Shown: one piece after another, positions 1 to 8,758 of the stretch
How positions within the stretch are numbered: position 1 is the first letter of the stretch
Layout of the letters: each line of letters opens with the position of its first letter
Source of the DNA: Marinicellulosiphila megalodicopiae
GTDB taxonomy: Bacteria > Pseudomonadota > Gammaproteobacteria > Pseudomonadales > Natronospirillaceae
DNA length: 64,000 nt
Direction: 5' to 3'
Assembly (NCBI RefSeq): GCF_045862395.1
Contig: NZ_AP023087.1
Location: 1 to 64,000, forward strand
Notes under the pieces: model-generated
What the model was told of the DNA's origin: nothing
Seen by the model: the letters and a program-made list of their open reading frames with translations, nothing else
The model's database searches: none
Position numbers and translations under genes: made by a program

Positions 1-100
1 TAACAGTATGGTTAACTAAAAAACAAATTTTTAATTTACATTGCAATTAATGACAAAATTTCGTTTAATGAGCCGCCAGATTACGAGTGATGGATGACTT
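1..100. other. Upstream region of dnaA
   Basis: This AT-rich stretch precedes dnaA and should carry its promoter. I see no match to the DnaA box TTATCCACA and no clear ribosome binding site beyond a weak GGAT at about 90-93. The replication origin may lie just left of the window, but nothing inside it demonstrates an origin. Confidence 0.35.
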
Positions 101-1639
101 ATGTTTTCATCTTTATGGCATCAATGTTTAACAATATTTGAGTCCAATGTTCCAGAAAAACAAATTACAACTTGGTTAAAGCCTCTTTCTTTACATTCTG
201 AAGATGGCCTTAACTTTTATTTATTAGCACCTAACCGCTGGGTGAAAAATTGGGTTACCCAACATTATTTAACTACGATTGAACAAGCCATGTTGGAATT
301 ACATGAGCAAATGATGTCGGTTAAAATTGTTGATGATCTTAATGATGCAGGGGATGTTGCCGCTGAACCTGTTCCCTCACATATTCAATCTGCTAGAGAA
401 TTAGCAGAAATACCGGGTGTGATAATAAATAATGAAGCTATCGCTCAAAATGAGCCTGTAACCATTACACAACCTTTATCTAACCCTTCTTCTATATCTG
501 TACAGCAAACTTCTCAACCCCAAGTTAATGCGATGCAAGGGGCTTCCTCGATGCCTAAAATTTCATCTCAAATGGATAATAGAAGACAGCAAACGAAAGC
601 GCCGGTTAGAACTCATCCTAGTTTTCTTGAAACGGATTTTACGTTTAAATCGTTAATTGAAGGTAAGTCGAACGAAATTGCTTATGCCGCTGCGCAAAAA
701 GCCGCTGAAAATCCAGGAAAAGTATATAACCCGTTATTTATTTACGGCGGGGTGGGGCTTGGTAAAACCCATATCATGCATGCCATTGGAAATGAAATTT
801 TAGCGAATAATCCCGAAGCGCGAATTATGTATTTATCGTCTGAGCGTTTTGTTCGTGAAATGGTCAGTTCAATTCGTGATGGCGCCATCGAAGAATTCAA
901 AAGTTTTTATCGTTCACTTGATGCGATTTTAATTGATGATATTCAATTTTTTGTGGGTAAAGAAAAATCTCAAGAAGAGTTATTCTTTATCTTTAATGCT
1001 TTATTAGAAGGCAAACAACAAATTGTATTAACCAGTGACAAATTAGCAAAAGAAATAGACGGTATTGAAGATCGATTACGCTCAAGATTTGGTTGGGGAT
1101 TATCGGTTCCGGTAGAGCCACCAGAAGTAGAAACAAGACAGGCAATTTTGCAAAAGAAAGCAGAGTTAAAACATCATATTCATTTATTAGATGATGTGGC
1201 GTTTTTCTTAGCAAGCAAAATTCGCTCTAACGTTCGTGATTTAGAAGGGGCGTTAAACAAGGTAGTGGCGGATGCAAATTTTACGCAAAAACCAATTACA
1301 ATTGAGACTGCTAAAGAATCAATTAAAGACATATTGGCCATGCAGGATAAACAGGTCAGTATTGAAAATATTCAGCGTGTGGTTGCTGAGTATTACAAGA
1401 TTAAAATATCGGATTTACATTCGAAAAGTCGTAAGCGCAGAGTAACAAGACCAAGGCAGTTAGCCATGCTTTTAGCACGTGAATTAACCAAGCTCAGTTT
1501 GATCGATATAGGCGACAGTTTCGGTGGTCGAGACCACAGTACTGTTGTCAATGCATGCGAAAAAATAGAAGAGCTTAAACGTTCAAATCGTGATATCGTA
1601 GAAGACTATAACAACTTGTTACGTACACTAACAAACTAG
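101..1639 (+). CDS. dnaA: Chromosomal replication initiator protein DnaA
   Basis: DnaA binds DnaA boxes at oriC, melts the origin and loads the DnaB helicase; it acts in the cytoplasm. The 512-residue product has the four family domains: domain I (about 1-85, beginning MFSSLWHQC), a variable Gln/Ser/Pro-rich linker (about 90-180), the AAA+ domain with Walker A GGVGLGKTH at 216-224 and Walker B LIDDIQFF around 277-284, and the C-terminal helix-turn-helix DNA-binding domain with the signature GGRDHSTV near 475-482. It is longer than the E. coli protein (467 residues) because of the linker. It starts the dnaA-dnaN-recF-gyrB order, with dnaN only 17 bases downstream. The start is the first ATG in frame and gives the standard N terminus. 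Confidence 0.98.
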   Translation: MFSSLWHQCLTIFESNVPEKQITTWLKPLSLHSEDGLNFYLLAPNRWVKNWVTQHYLTTIEQAMLELHEQMMSVKIVDDLNDAGDVAAEPVPSHIQSARELAEIPGVIINNEAIAQNEPVTITQPLSNPSSISVQQTSQPQVNAMQGASSMPKISSQMDNRRQQTKAPVRTHPSFLETDFTFKSLIEGKSNEIAYAAAQKAAENPGKVYNPLFIYGGVGLGKTHIMHAIGNEILANNPEARIMYLSSERFVREMVSSIRDGAIEEFKSFYRSLDAILIDDIQFFVGKEKSQEELFFIFNALLEGKQQIVLTSDKLAKEIDGIEDRLRSRFGWGLSVPVEPPEVETRQAILQKKAELKHHIHLLDDVAFFLASKIRSNVRDLEGALNKVVADANFTQKPITIETAKESIKDILAMQDKQVSIENIQRVVAEYYKIKISDLHSKSRKRRVTRPRQLAMLLARELTKLSLIDIGDSFGGRDHSTVVNACEKIEELKRSNRDIVEDYNNLLRTLTN

Positions 1640-1656
1640 AATATTGGATAACGTTC

Positions 1657-2763
1657 ATGATCAAATTTTCCATTTCAAGAGACGCCTTAATTCACCCATT
1701 ACAAATGGTTTCTGGTGTCGTTGAAAAACGTCAAACTTTACCCGTTCTTTCAAATGTATTATTCGTTGTGAAGGATGGTTTTTTATCATTAACCGGTACT
1801 GATTTAGAAGTTGAATTAGTCGGTAAAATTGCATTGGAAGGCGAGGTTAGTGAGGGCGAAATTACAATCCCAGCTAAGCGTTTAGTTGATATTATTAAAT
1901 CACTTCCAGATGCAGCACAAATTAACTTTTCTCAAGGCGAAGACAAAATCGTTGTGAGTTCAGGTCGTTCTCGTTTTACTTTATCAACGTTATCTTCTGA
2001 TGATTTTCCAAACGTAGATGACGAACCGGATTTACTAAGCTTTGAAATTAAACAAAGTAAATTAAAGCAGTTAATTGATGCAACCAGTTTTGCAATGGCG
2101 CAACAAGATGTGCGTTATTATTTAAACGGCATGTTATTAGAATTAACAGGCGAACATATTCGTACGGTTTCTACCGATGGTCATCGTTTAGCAATGGGTA
2201 CGGTTAAATCAGAATCTGATATTACTGAACGCAAACAAGTGATTGTTCCGCGAAAAGGTATTTTAGAATTAAATCGTTTATTAACCAAACCTGATGAAAA
2301 CGTTACGGTTTATCTGTCTGATCGTCATATTCGTTTAAAAACGGATCCATTTACGTTCACATCTAAGCTTGTAGACGGTAAATTCCCTGACTACGAACGT
2401 GTATTGCCAAAAGGCGGTAACAAAGACGTGATCGGCGATCGTGCCTCTTTAAAAACGATTTTCTCTCGTGCTGCGATCTTAGCAAACGAAAAATATCGTG
2501 GTGTTCGTATTAATTTATCATCTGGCAACCTTCAGGTGACGGCGAATAACCCTGAGCAAGAAGAAGCAGAAGATAACTTAGTAGTGGATTACCAAGGTGA
2601 AGATTTAGAAATTGGTTTTAATGTGTCTTATTTATTGGATGTTTTGAACGCGGTTCAAGGTGAGCAGGTTAAATTCATATTATCTGACACTAACAGTTCT
2701 GCACTTATCCATGACTTTGATACTGATGAATCGGTATACGTAGTTATGCCAATGCGTTTGTAA
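1657..2763 (+). CDS. dnaN: DNA polymerase III subunit beta (sliding clamp)
   Basis: This encodes the ring-shaped clamp that tethers DNA polymerase III and other enzymes to DNA. The 368-residue length matches the family (E. coli 366). Family features are the N terminus MIKFSISRDAL, the conserved stretch ending PVLSNVL, the segment RFTLSTLSSDDFPN and the C terminus ending VMPMRL, which forms part of the protein-binding pocket. It is probably co-transcribed with dnaA (17-base gap). A strong inverted repeat follows the stop codon, so some transcripts may end before recF. Confidence 0.98.
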   Translation: MIKFSISRDALIHPLQMVSGVVEKRQTLPVLSNVLFVVKDGFLSLTGTDLEVELVGKIALEGEVSEGEITIPAKRLVDIIKSLPDAAQINFSQGEDKIVVSSGRSRFTLSTLSSDDFPNVDDEPDLLSFEIKQSKLKQLIDATSFAMAQQDVRYYLNGMLLELTGEHIRTVSTDGHRLAMGTVKSESDITERKQVIVPRKGILELNRLLTKPDENVTVYLSDRHIRLKTDPFTFTSKLVDGKFPDYERVLPKGGNKDVIGDRASLKTIFSRAAILANEKYRGVRINLSSGNLQVTANNPEQEEAEDNLVVDYQGEDLEIGFNVSYLLDVLNAVQGEQVKFILSDTNSSALIHDFDTDESVYVVMPMRL

Positions 2764-2772
2764 TTCTACTTT

Positions 2773-2806
2773 AAGGCCTTTAATTTTTCTTTGAATTAAA
2801 GGCCTT
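2773..2806. terminator. Inverted repeat between dnaN and recF
   Basis: The 13-base arms AAGGCCTTTAATT (2773-2785) and AATTAAAGGCCTT (2794-2806) are perfectly complementary and enclose an 8-base loop. Only one further T follows the right arm, so the U tract is poor. It may attenuate transcription rather than end it fully. Because recF and gyrB lie downstream on the same strand, partial read-through is likely. Confidence 0.55.
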
Positions 2807-2832
2807 TGATTACACTTCTGACTATCACTCTT

Positions 2833-3930
2833 ATGTCTATATCCCAACTTTCCATTACTCAAGTTCGAAATCTTTCCCAAGCAAACCTTTCACTTTCTCC
2901 CCATATTAATATTTTTTTTGGTCAAAACGGCGCCGGTAAAACTTCGGTGTTAGAAGCTGTGCATTTATTAGGTTTAGCCAAATCTTTTAAACCTGCGCGC
3001 ACTCGCTCCATGATTCAATGGGATCAAACAGAATCCGTGGTGTTTTGCAAAGTAGGAGAGGCGAACTTACCCGTTGGTATTTCCCGTAAAAAAGATGGAA
3101 AACATCAAGTTAAAATTTCGGGCGAACCTGCTACTTCTTCAGCAGAACTTGCCTCGCTTTTACCTGTACAATTAATTAACTCCGATGCGTTTTTATTATT
3201 AGAAGGGTCTTCTAAGAATAGAAGGCAGTTTTTAGACTGGGGTGTGTTCCACGTGGAACATACTTTTTTTCACCAATGGCAAAGGTTACAAAAAAGTCTT
3301 AAAAGCAGGAATATTCTGTTACGTTCTGGTAAAATATCCGACCCGCTGAGAGATACTTGGGATCGAGAATTTATAGAAGCCGCAACCGAAGTCGATAACC
3401 TTAGACAGCGCTTTTTAAAAGGCTTTGTTAAAGAGTTTGAGAGAGTATTAGGGCTTCTTATTGATTTGCCAGGTTTGAAACTGCATTACACTCGAGGTTG
3501 GGATAAAACCAAAACCGTTGAAGAAGTTTTAAAGCATAATCTACAACGTGATTTAAAATCAGGTTTTACTAATGCAGGTCCACAGAGGGCCGACATGAAA
3601 TTAAAAATACACGGTGAGTTAGCCAGCGATGTGTTATCTCGCGGACAACAAAAGCTTGTCGTGTGTGCACTGAAATTAGCACAGGGTTATTACTTGTCTA
3701 AACAAACGGGTAAGCAATCTATCTATTTAGTTGATGATTTACCGTCTGAATTAGACAGCCGACACATTAAATTAATGTGTCAATTATTAGAAGAAATGGA
3801 TGCACAAGCATTCATTACTTGTATCGAACAACAACAACTAGCGACATCTTGGCAGCGTCATCAGCCGAAAATGTTCCACGTGGAACACGGACGGATTGTA
3901 ATCGCGCCAGAAAACGGAGTTCAAAAATGA
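2833..3930 (+). CDS. recF: DNA replication and repair protein RecF
   Basis: RecF is an SMC-like ATPase that directs RecOR to gaps in DNA during recombinational repair and replication restart. The 365-residue product has Walker A GQNGAGKT with the lysine at residue 36, as in E. coli RecF, the ABC-type signature region VLSRGQQKLVV and Walker B YLVDDLPSELD. I chose the ATG at 2833 (MSISQLSITQVRNL, typical for the family); a TTG at 2806 in the same frame would add nine non-homologous residues and lies in the hairpin after dnaN. The stop overlaps the gyrB start as ATGA. Two parS sites are embedded in the coding sequence, each read as Phe-His-Val-Glu-His. Confidence 0.96.
   Translation: MSISQLSITQVRNLSQANLSLSPHINIFFGQNGAGKTSVLEAVHLLGLAKSFKPARTRSMIQWDQTESVVFCKVGEANLPVGISRKKDGKHQVKISGEPATSSAELASLLPVQLINSDAFLLLEGSSKNRRQFLDWGVFHVEHTFFHQWQRLQKSLKSRNILLRSGKISDPLRDTWDREFIEAATEVDNLRQRFLKGFVKEFERVLGLLIDLPGLKLHYTRGWDKTKTVEEVLKHNLQRDLKSGFTNAGPQRADMKLKIHGELASDVLSRGQQKLVVCALKLAQGYYLSKQTGKQSIYLVDDLPSELDSRHIKLMCQLLEEMDAQAFITCIEQQQLATSWQRHQPKMFHVEHGRIVIAPENGVQK
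3245..3260. promoter_or_regulatory. parS centromere-like site 1 (ParB binding)
   Basis: TGTTCCACGTGGAACA is a perfect 16-base palindrome identical to the ParB-binding parS sequence known from Pseudomonas. It lies inside recF about 3.2 kb from the start of dnaA, as expected for parS sites clustered around the origin. No parA or parB gene is present in the window. Confidence 0.9.
3872..3887. promoter_or_regulatory. parS centromere-like site 2 (ParB binding)
   Basis: This is a second exact copy of TGTTCCACGTGGAACA, 627 bases from the first, near the 3' end of recF and 40 bases before the gyrB start codon. It is in the same reading phase as site 1, encoding FHVEH again. ParB spreading from here could cover the gyrB translation start region. 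Confidence 0.9.
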
Positions 3931-6347
3931 CAAATGAATATGATTCTTCCAGTATTAAGGTCTTAAAAGGCCTTGATGCGGTTCGTAAACGACCGGGTAT
4001 GTATATCGGTGATACCGATGACGGTACGGGTTTGCACCACATGGTGTTTGAGGTGGTCGATAACTCGATCGATGAAGCCTTAGCGGGGCACTGTTCGGAT
4101 ATTAATGTTGTTATCCATACAGATAATTCAATCTCAGTATCGGATAACGGTCGTGGTATTCCGACTGAAATGCACGAAGAAGGCCAATCAGCAGCAGAGG
4201 TTATTATGACCGTACTGCACGCTGGCGGTAAGTTTGATGATAATTCATATAAAGTATCAGGTGGTTTACATGGCGTGGGTATATCCGTTGTAAACGCACT
4301 ATCTGAAAAAGTTAAGTTAACCATTCGTCGTGGCGGTAAAATTCATGAGCAAAACTATGTTCATGGTGTTCCACAAGCGCCACTAGCTATCGTTGGCGAT
4401 ACAGAAACAACGGGCACCATGGTGACGTTCTTGCCGTCTAAAGAGACCTTTACTCAAACTGAGTACAGCTTTGACATATTAGCAAAACGTTTGCGTGAGT
4501 TAGCTTTCTTGAACTCTGGTATTCGAATCAATCTTAAAGATGATCGCTCAGGTAAAGAAGATAAGTTTATGTACGAAGGTGGTTTAAAATCTTTCGTAGA
4601 ATACTTAAACAAAACTAAGCAATGCATCAACGAAATATTTTATTTCAATTACAACCGAGAAGCTGACGGTATTGGTGTTGAAGTTGCGCTACAGTGGAAT
4701 GATTCTTACCAAGAAAACATCCTTTGTTATACAAACAATATTCCTCAACGTGATGGCGGAACGCATTTAGCGGGTTTTCGTGGCGCATTAACGCGTACAC
4801 TAAACAACTACATCACTAAAGAAACAGCCAATAAAAAGACAAAAGAAAAAGTCGCAACAACGGGTGATGACGCTCGTGAAGGTTTGATGGCGATTATTTC
4901 TGTTAAAGTGCCGGACCCTAAATTCAGTTCTCAAACAAAAGACAAATTAGTATCAAGTGAAGTGAAGTCTGCTGTTGAACAAGAAATGGGTCGTTTATTT
5001 GCAGAATATCTAGATGAAAATCCAGCGGAAGCAAAAACAATCATCGGTAAAATGATGGATGCTGCGCGTGCACGTGAAGCAGCTCGTAAAGCGCGTGAAA
5101 TGACTCGTCGTAAAGGCGCGTTAGATATTGCAGGTTTACCGGGTAAGTTAGCGGATTGCCAAGAGAAAGATCCAGCGTTATCAGAATTATACTTAGTGGA
5201 AGGGGACTCTGCTGGCGGTTCAGCCAAGCAGGGGCGTGATCGTAAAACTCAAGCAATCCTACCGCTTAAAGGTAAAATCTTAAACGTAGAACGCGCACGT
5301 TTTGACAAGATGATTAGCTCTCAAGAAGTCGGCACACTAATTACTGCATTAGGTTGTGGTATTGGTCGTGAAGAATATAACTTAGCAAAACTACGTTACC
5401 ACCGCATCATCATCATGACCGATGCCGATGTCGATGGATCGCACATTCGTACGCTTCTATTAACCTTTTTCTTCCGTCAATATCCGGAGTTAGTTGAAAA
5501 TGGTTACATTTATATTGCACAACCGCCTCTTTATAAGCTTAAAAAAGGCAAGCAAGAGCAATATATTAAAGATGATGAGTCATTAACCAGTTATTTAACA
5601 AGCGCAGCGTTAGATGGTACTACGTTACACGTAAGCCCTGACGCACCTGGTATTTCGGGTGCAGCATTAGAGTCGTTAGTGCATCAATACAATAATACGT
5701 TGATGATGATTAACAGAATGAGCCGTTTGTATCCACTTGAAGTGTTAAGTGAACTGATTTATCAGCCGTTAATCTCAGTTGCTGATTTATCTGATCAAGC
5801 TAAAGTAAGCGCTTGGGCAGATACTATTGATGATGGATTTGCACAAAATATTAAATCCGGTGATGCAACCTATGCCTTTGGTGTTGAGGAAGACAAAGAA
5901 CGTCATTTATTCTTACCAAAAGTGACGCGGACAGCACACGGTATTGATCATGATTATGTATTTGGTTTAAACTTTTTTGAATCAACGGAATACAGAAAAA
6001 TCTCTGAATTAAACAGTGCAATTAATGGTTTAATTGAAGAGGGTGCTTACGTTAAACGTGGCGATAAATCGTTTGAAGTTGATAGCTTTAAAACGGTTTT
6101 AGATTGGTTAATGAAAGAAGCAAAACGTGGTTATTATATCCAGCGTTATAAAGGTCTAGGCGAAATGAACCCAGAACAATTATGGGAAACAACGATGGAT
6201 CCAGAACAACGTAGAATGTTACAAGTAACCATTGAAGATGCCATCACAGCGGATCAAATATTCTCAACACTCATGGGTGAAGATGTAGAACCGCGTCGTG
6301 AATTTATCGAAACCAATGCACTAAATGTTTCAAATTTAGATTTTTAA
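3927..6347 (+). CDS. gyrB: DNA gyrase subunit B
   Basis: This is the ATPase subunit of DNA gyrase, which introduces negative supercoils ahead of the replication fork. The 806-residue product (E. coli 804) has the GHKL ATPase domain (VVDNSIDEAL, DNGRGIP, GGLHGVGISVVNALS), the transducer region, the TOPRIM domain with catalytic EGDSAGG beginning at Glu425 and the metal-binding TDADVDGSHI segment near 500, the long insert usual in Gram-negative GyrB, and the C-terminal YKGLGEMNPEQLWETTMDP motif. The start at 3927 is preceded by GGAG at 3916-3919 and overlaps the recF stop. A longer in-frame extension upstream is not homologous. A strong terminator follows. Confidence 0.98.
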   Translation: MTNEYDSSSIKVLKGLDAVRKRPGMYIGDTDDGTGLHHMVFEVVDNSIDEALAGHCSDINVVIHTDNSISVSDNGRGIPTEMHEEGQSAAEVIMTVLHAGGKFDDNSYKVSGGLHGVGISVVNALSEKVKLTIRRGGKIHEQNYVHGVPQAPLAIVGDTETTGTMVTFLPSKETFTQTEYSFDILAKRLRELAFLNSGIRINLKDDRSGKEDKFMYEGGLKSFVEYLNKTKQCINEIFYFNYNREADGIGVEVALQWNDSYQENILCYTNNIPQRDGGTHLAGFRGALTRTLNNYITKETANKKTKEKVATTGDDAREGLMAIISVKVPDPKFSSQTKDKLVSSEVKSAVEQEMGRLFAEYLDENPAEAKTIIGKMMDAARAREAARKAREMTRRKGALDIAGLPGKLADCQEKDPALSELYLVEGDSAGGSAKQGRDRKTQAILPLKGKILNVERARFDKMISSQEVGTLITALGCGIGREEYNLAKLRYHRIIIMTDADVDGSHIRTLLLTFFFRQYPELVENGYIYIAQPPLYKLKKGKQEQYIKDDESLTSYLTSAALDGTTLHVSPDAPGISGAALESLVHQYNNTLMMINRMSRLYPLEVLSELIYQPLISVADLSDQAKVSAWADTIDDGFAQNIKSGDATYAFGVEEDKERHLFLPKVTRTAHGIDHDYVFGLNFFESTEYRKISELNSAINGLIEEGAYVKRGDKSFEVDSFKTVLDWLMKEAKRGYYIQRYKGLGEMNPEQLWETTMDPEQRRMLQVTIEDAITADQIFSTLMGEDVEPRREFIETNALNVSNLDF

Positions 6348-6365
6348 AAACAAAGTAAGAAATGG

Positions 6366-6395
6366 AAAAGCCACAGAATATTTTCTGTGGCTTTT
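6366..6395 (+). terminator. Rho-independent terminator after gyrB
   Basis: A perfect 13-base stem, AAAAGCCACAGAA (6366-6378) with TTCTGTGGCTTTT (6383-6395), encloses a 4-base TATT loop and ends in a T run. It closes the dnaA-gyrB group. Confidence 0.88.
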
Positions 6396-6415
6396 ATGGA
6401 AGAAATAGGAAAAGA

Positions 6416-6949
6416 ATGAATATCTACAAATATATAGGAGTTTTATTTTTAATAACTTACAGTCAATTTATTTATGCAGAAAATGGAAATAATGCTTCAT
6501 ACAAAGATCAATTCAAAAATAAAATTGTTGAATTTGATGATAGAGAATATAAATTAGCTTGGGAAAGTAATAAAAATTCTACCGTTGCAAAAGAATTTGT
6601 AACAGGAAATGAAACGTTAAGTAATTGGACAACGTTAATTTCAATTAGAAAATTTATGTCACTGGAAATGAATAAAGTCATACCATTATATTTGAAAAAA
6701 ATCGGTAATTATTTAACAGACAAACCCAAATTTTTTAAAAACAAACATATAATAGGTCGTCATGTTTTTATAGAAAATTTATTGACACCCAAAAATGAAG
6801 AATATACTGAATATAATTTAGTATTATTTGTAGAAAAACATGATGGTGTATTCATGTATCAGTATTCAGAAAAAATCCCAAGAAATGGATCAAACAAACA
6901 GGCACAAGCACTGGATGTTATTATGAACGCAATGACGGATTTATTGTAA
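6416..6949 (+). CDS. Secreted protein of unknown function
   Basis: I do not recognise this family. The start at 6416 has AGGA at 6407-6410; the earlier ATG at 6362 lies in the gyrB terminator and is not credible. The 177-residue product has a typical signal peptide, MNIYKYIGVLFLITYSQFIYA, with probable cleavage before ENGN (residue 22), so the mature protein is likely periplasmic or secreted. The rest is Lys/Asn-rich with no cysteine and no visible catalytic motif. Base composition is more AT-rich than the neighbouring replication genes, which hints at acquired DNA. It lies upstream of another unknown gene in the same direction. Confidence 0.6.
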   Translation: MNIYKYIGVLFLITYSQFIYAENGNNASYKDQFKNKIVEFDDREYKLAWESNKNSTVAKEFVTGNETLSNWTTLISIRKFMSLEMNKVIPLYLKKIGNYLTDKPKFFKNKHIIGRHVFIENLLTPKNEEYTEYNLVLFVEKHDGVFMYQYSEKIPRNGSNKQAQALDVIMNAMTDLL

Positions 6950-7022
6950 TCAACTTTTCAAATTAGCTTTATAAAAAATATTACAAAATAACTTTAAAAT
7001 AAATAATAAAAAGAGAAATCTT

Positions 7023-7583
7023 ATGGAAAACTACTCAGCACCAATATCTAATAGTTTTGATGAAGTGCAACAGCAACAAATGAATGCCCTACTAAATAAT
7101 ATAAATTCGAATGAAATTGTATATCACGATGAATTTATGATTGATTCAGAAGAAGGAAAGGCACCACCTACACCAATATTTATGTTTTTTCATATTTATG
7201 ATGCAATACCAAAATGGTTAAAAAAATTAATAGACAGGCAAAACCAAACTCAATCTTATCAAATTGGTACAGAAGAATTTCGTGTAGGCAATGAGTTTAA
7301 GATAGGCGATATGCGTATTTCTGGATTTTCAAATGACAGGATTACTATTTTTGGTGAAGGGCAATACTATAAATTGAGCGGTTACCTTGGTATTCGTAGC
7401 ACACTAAACCATGCAGGTTGCACAAATAATAATGTACATTTTGGCATACGCATTGGGGTGTTAACTCCTCAAGCACGTTATTTGATGTTTATGCTTAATC
7501 CAATAATAAAATATACATTAAAGAAAGTGATTCTAAAGGTTTATAAAGCGAAAAAAGCTGAAGAAGGAAAAGCAGAAAGCTAA
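7023..7583 (+). CDS. Hypothetical protein
   Basis: The family is not recognised. The 186-residue product has no signal peptide. Residues 50-75 contain an amphipathic stretch (FMFFHIYDAIPKWLKKLIDRQ), the middle (about 80-140) looks beta-rich with many Gly and Tyr, and the tail is a basic helix ending KAKKAEEGKAES. The segment FMFFHIYDAIP followed by a basic helix could bind membranes, but this is only an inference. A weak purine-rich ribosome site (AGAG) precedes the ATG. It sits between the unknown secreted-protein gene (73-base gap) and its own terminator, so the two may form a small operon. Confidence 0.55.
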   Translation: MENYSAPISNSFDEVQQQQMNALLNNINSNEIVYHDEFMIDSEEGKAPPTPIFMFFHIYDAIPKWLKKLIDRQNQTQSYQIGTEEFRVGNEFKIGDMRISGFSNDRITIFGEGQYYKLSGYLGIRSTLNHAGCTNNNVHFGIRIGVLTPQARYLMFMLNPIIKYTLKKVILKVYKAKKAEEGKAES

Positions 7584-7588
7584 AAATA

Positions 7589-7627
7589 AAAAAGGTCAAT
7601 GATAATTATGAAATCATTGACCTTTTT
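7589..7627 (+). terminator. Rho-independent terminator
   Basis: The 15-base arms AAAAAGGTCAATGAT (7589-7603) and ATCATTGACCTTTTT (7613-7627) are perfectly complementary, with a 9-base loop and a terminal T run. The hairpin ends the two-gene unit of unknown function and could also work from the opposite strand. Confidence 0.85.
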
Positions 7628-7650
7628 AAATTTGAGCTAAAGAAAAATCA

Positions 7651-7658
7651 AATATAAA
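7651..7658. repeat. Target site duplication, left copy
   Basis: AATATAAA flanks the insertion sequence directly on its left and is repeated exactly at 8723-8730. Eight-base duplications are typical of the IS1595 family. Confidence 0.85.
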
Positions 7659-8722
7659 GGCTATGTTTAAAAGTTATGTTGCTGTATCTGCAACAGCTTG
7701 AATTCTAACAATTTTTCCTGCTCATTTAAATTTTCAGAAAACACCTGATATTTATGCCAAGCCAACATCCTAAACCACCCCAGATATTTCGGTAAATACT
7801 TACTCGCCACCCCATGCATTTTTAAATACCACTGCTTCAATTGTGAGTGATAATTGTTGATATTTTGAATATGAAACACGCCTTCTTTAGTACGCGCATT
7901 GGTTAAAACCACGTGATGCAAATGATGATTTTCACAAATTCGATGATACGCAGGCTGGCCGTCAGTACATAAAATGGATTCATCCACAATTTTTGAGCCT
8001 AAATACATCTCGATTTCGTCACCGGTTACCTGCTTTAAAACATGATCAAACTCGTGATGATTCCGATCCATCGCGGTTAACACTGCCACCCAATCTGTAT
8101 TATTAAGCCCTTTTGTTGAGGCTTTTGTGCCGCGTTTTCGCGTTGGCCGATTAAGGTGTTTGTCGCCTTTTTTAGATTCTCGAAAGTAAGTTTCGTCAGC
8201 CTCAATAATGCCTTCAAGCCTGTCTTCAAAGGTGTTTTCGGCTGCATTCATATAACGGTGGCGCCAGTTAAAAGACGTCACCGAACTGATGCCCACTTTT
8301 TTAGCACAAACCCGAATGCTGTCTTGGTCCAGCATGTGCTCCAAATAGGCTTGCCAGTCGTCGGCTTTATGCTGATAAAAATACGCGCTGCCTCTTGTGC
8401 AGACAAATGTTTTTTGGCAATGATTACAATAAAACCGTTGGCGGCCGTTGCTTTTGCCGTATTTTCGCAAACGCTCACTTTCGCAATGAATGCACTTTCC
8501 ATGAGAAATGCACTCTTTGGCTAAACGCTCTAATATGGGGTTTTCTTGCAATGTTAGTGTTTGGACAAGCTTTTGTTTTTGTACCGGGTCTAATTTAGCG
8601 GCTTGTTTAATTAATTTTTGAAATTGTTGGCGGTTCATACTTCGATCTATCATTAAGGTATAACTTTAGGATAGATCGTGAAATGAATTTTGCTAGTAGC
8701 AACAAAAATGTTAAACATAGCC
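7659..8722 (-). mobile_element. IS1595-family insertion sequence (1,064 bp)
   Basis: The element carries a single transposase gene on the minus strand. Its ends are imperfect inverted repeats: the left begins GGCTATGTTTAA at 7659, and the right, read on the other strand from 8722, also begins GGCTATGTTTAA; similarity continues for about 26 bases to GTTGCT. Perfect 8-bp target duplications AATATAAA lie immediately outside. The intact gene and unmutated duplications suggest recent insertion. It sits between convergent genes, after a terminator, and interrupts no recognisable coding sequence. Confidence 0.92.
7667..8653 (-). CDS. IS1595-family transposase
   Basis: This transposase catalyses cut or copy transfer of the surrounding element. 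The 328-residue product has an N-terminal zinc ribbon (Cys54, Cys57, Cys76, Cys79), a central helix-turn-helix-like region (about 105-135) and an RNase-H-like catalytic domain. Candidate metal ligands are Asp153 in EADETYF and Asp231 in CTDGQPAY; the third acidic position appears as Asn in NINNYHSQLK (266-267), as in the DDN arrangement of this family. The C-terminal NYHSQLKQW...YLGWFRML region is typical. A second ATG at codon 6 (MNRQQFQKL, 8638) may be the real start. No frameshift is seen, so the element is probably active. Confidence 0.9.
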   Translation of the reverse strand: MIDRSMNRQQFQKLIKQAAKLDPVQKQKLVQTLTLQENPILERLAKECISHGKCIHCESERLRKYGKSNGRQRFYCNHCQKTFVCTRGSAYFYQHKADDWQAYLEHMLDQDSIRVCAKKVGISSVTSFNWRHRYMNAAENTFEDRLEGIIEADETYFRESKKGDKHLNRPTRKRGTKASTKGLNNTDWVAVLTAMDRNHHEFDHVLKQVTGDEIEMYLGSKIVDESILCTDGQPAYHRICENHHLHHVVLTNARTKEGVFHIQNINNYHSQLKQWYLKMHGVASKYLPKYLGWFRMLAWHKYQVFSENLNEQEKLLEFKLLQIQQHNF

Positions 8723-8730
8723 AATATAAA
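8723..8730. repeat. Target site duplication, right copy
   Basis: AATATAAA is identical to the left copy at 7651-7658 and directly abuts the right inverted repeat. Confidence 0.85.
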
Positions 8731-8758
8731 GGTAGGGTATTCAACGAAGTGTTATTCA

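Noticed and set aside
3777..3926. Upstream in-frame extension of gyrB (50 extra residues)
   Set aside because: It runs through recF and has no GyrB homology; the ATG at 3927 has a good ribosome site and the family N terminus.
6362..6415. Upstream ATG for the secreted hypothetical protein
   Set aside because: It lies inside the gyrB terminator; the ATG at 6416 has AGGA upstream and a signal peptide directly after it.
8156..8598. Open frames on the plus strand inside the insertion sequence
   Set aside because: They are antisense to the intact transposase and have no ribosome site or recognisable product.
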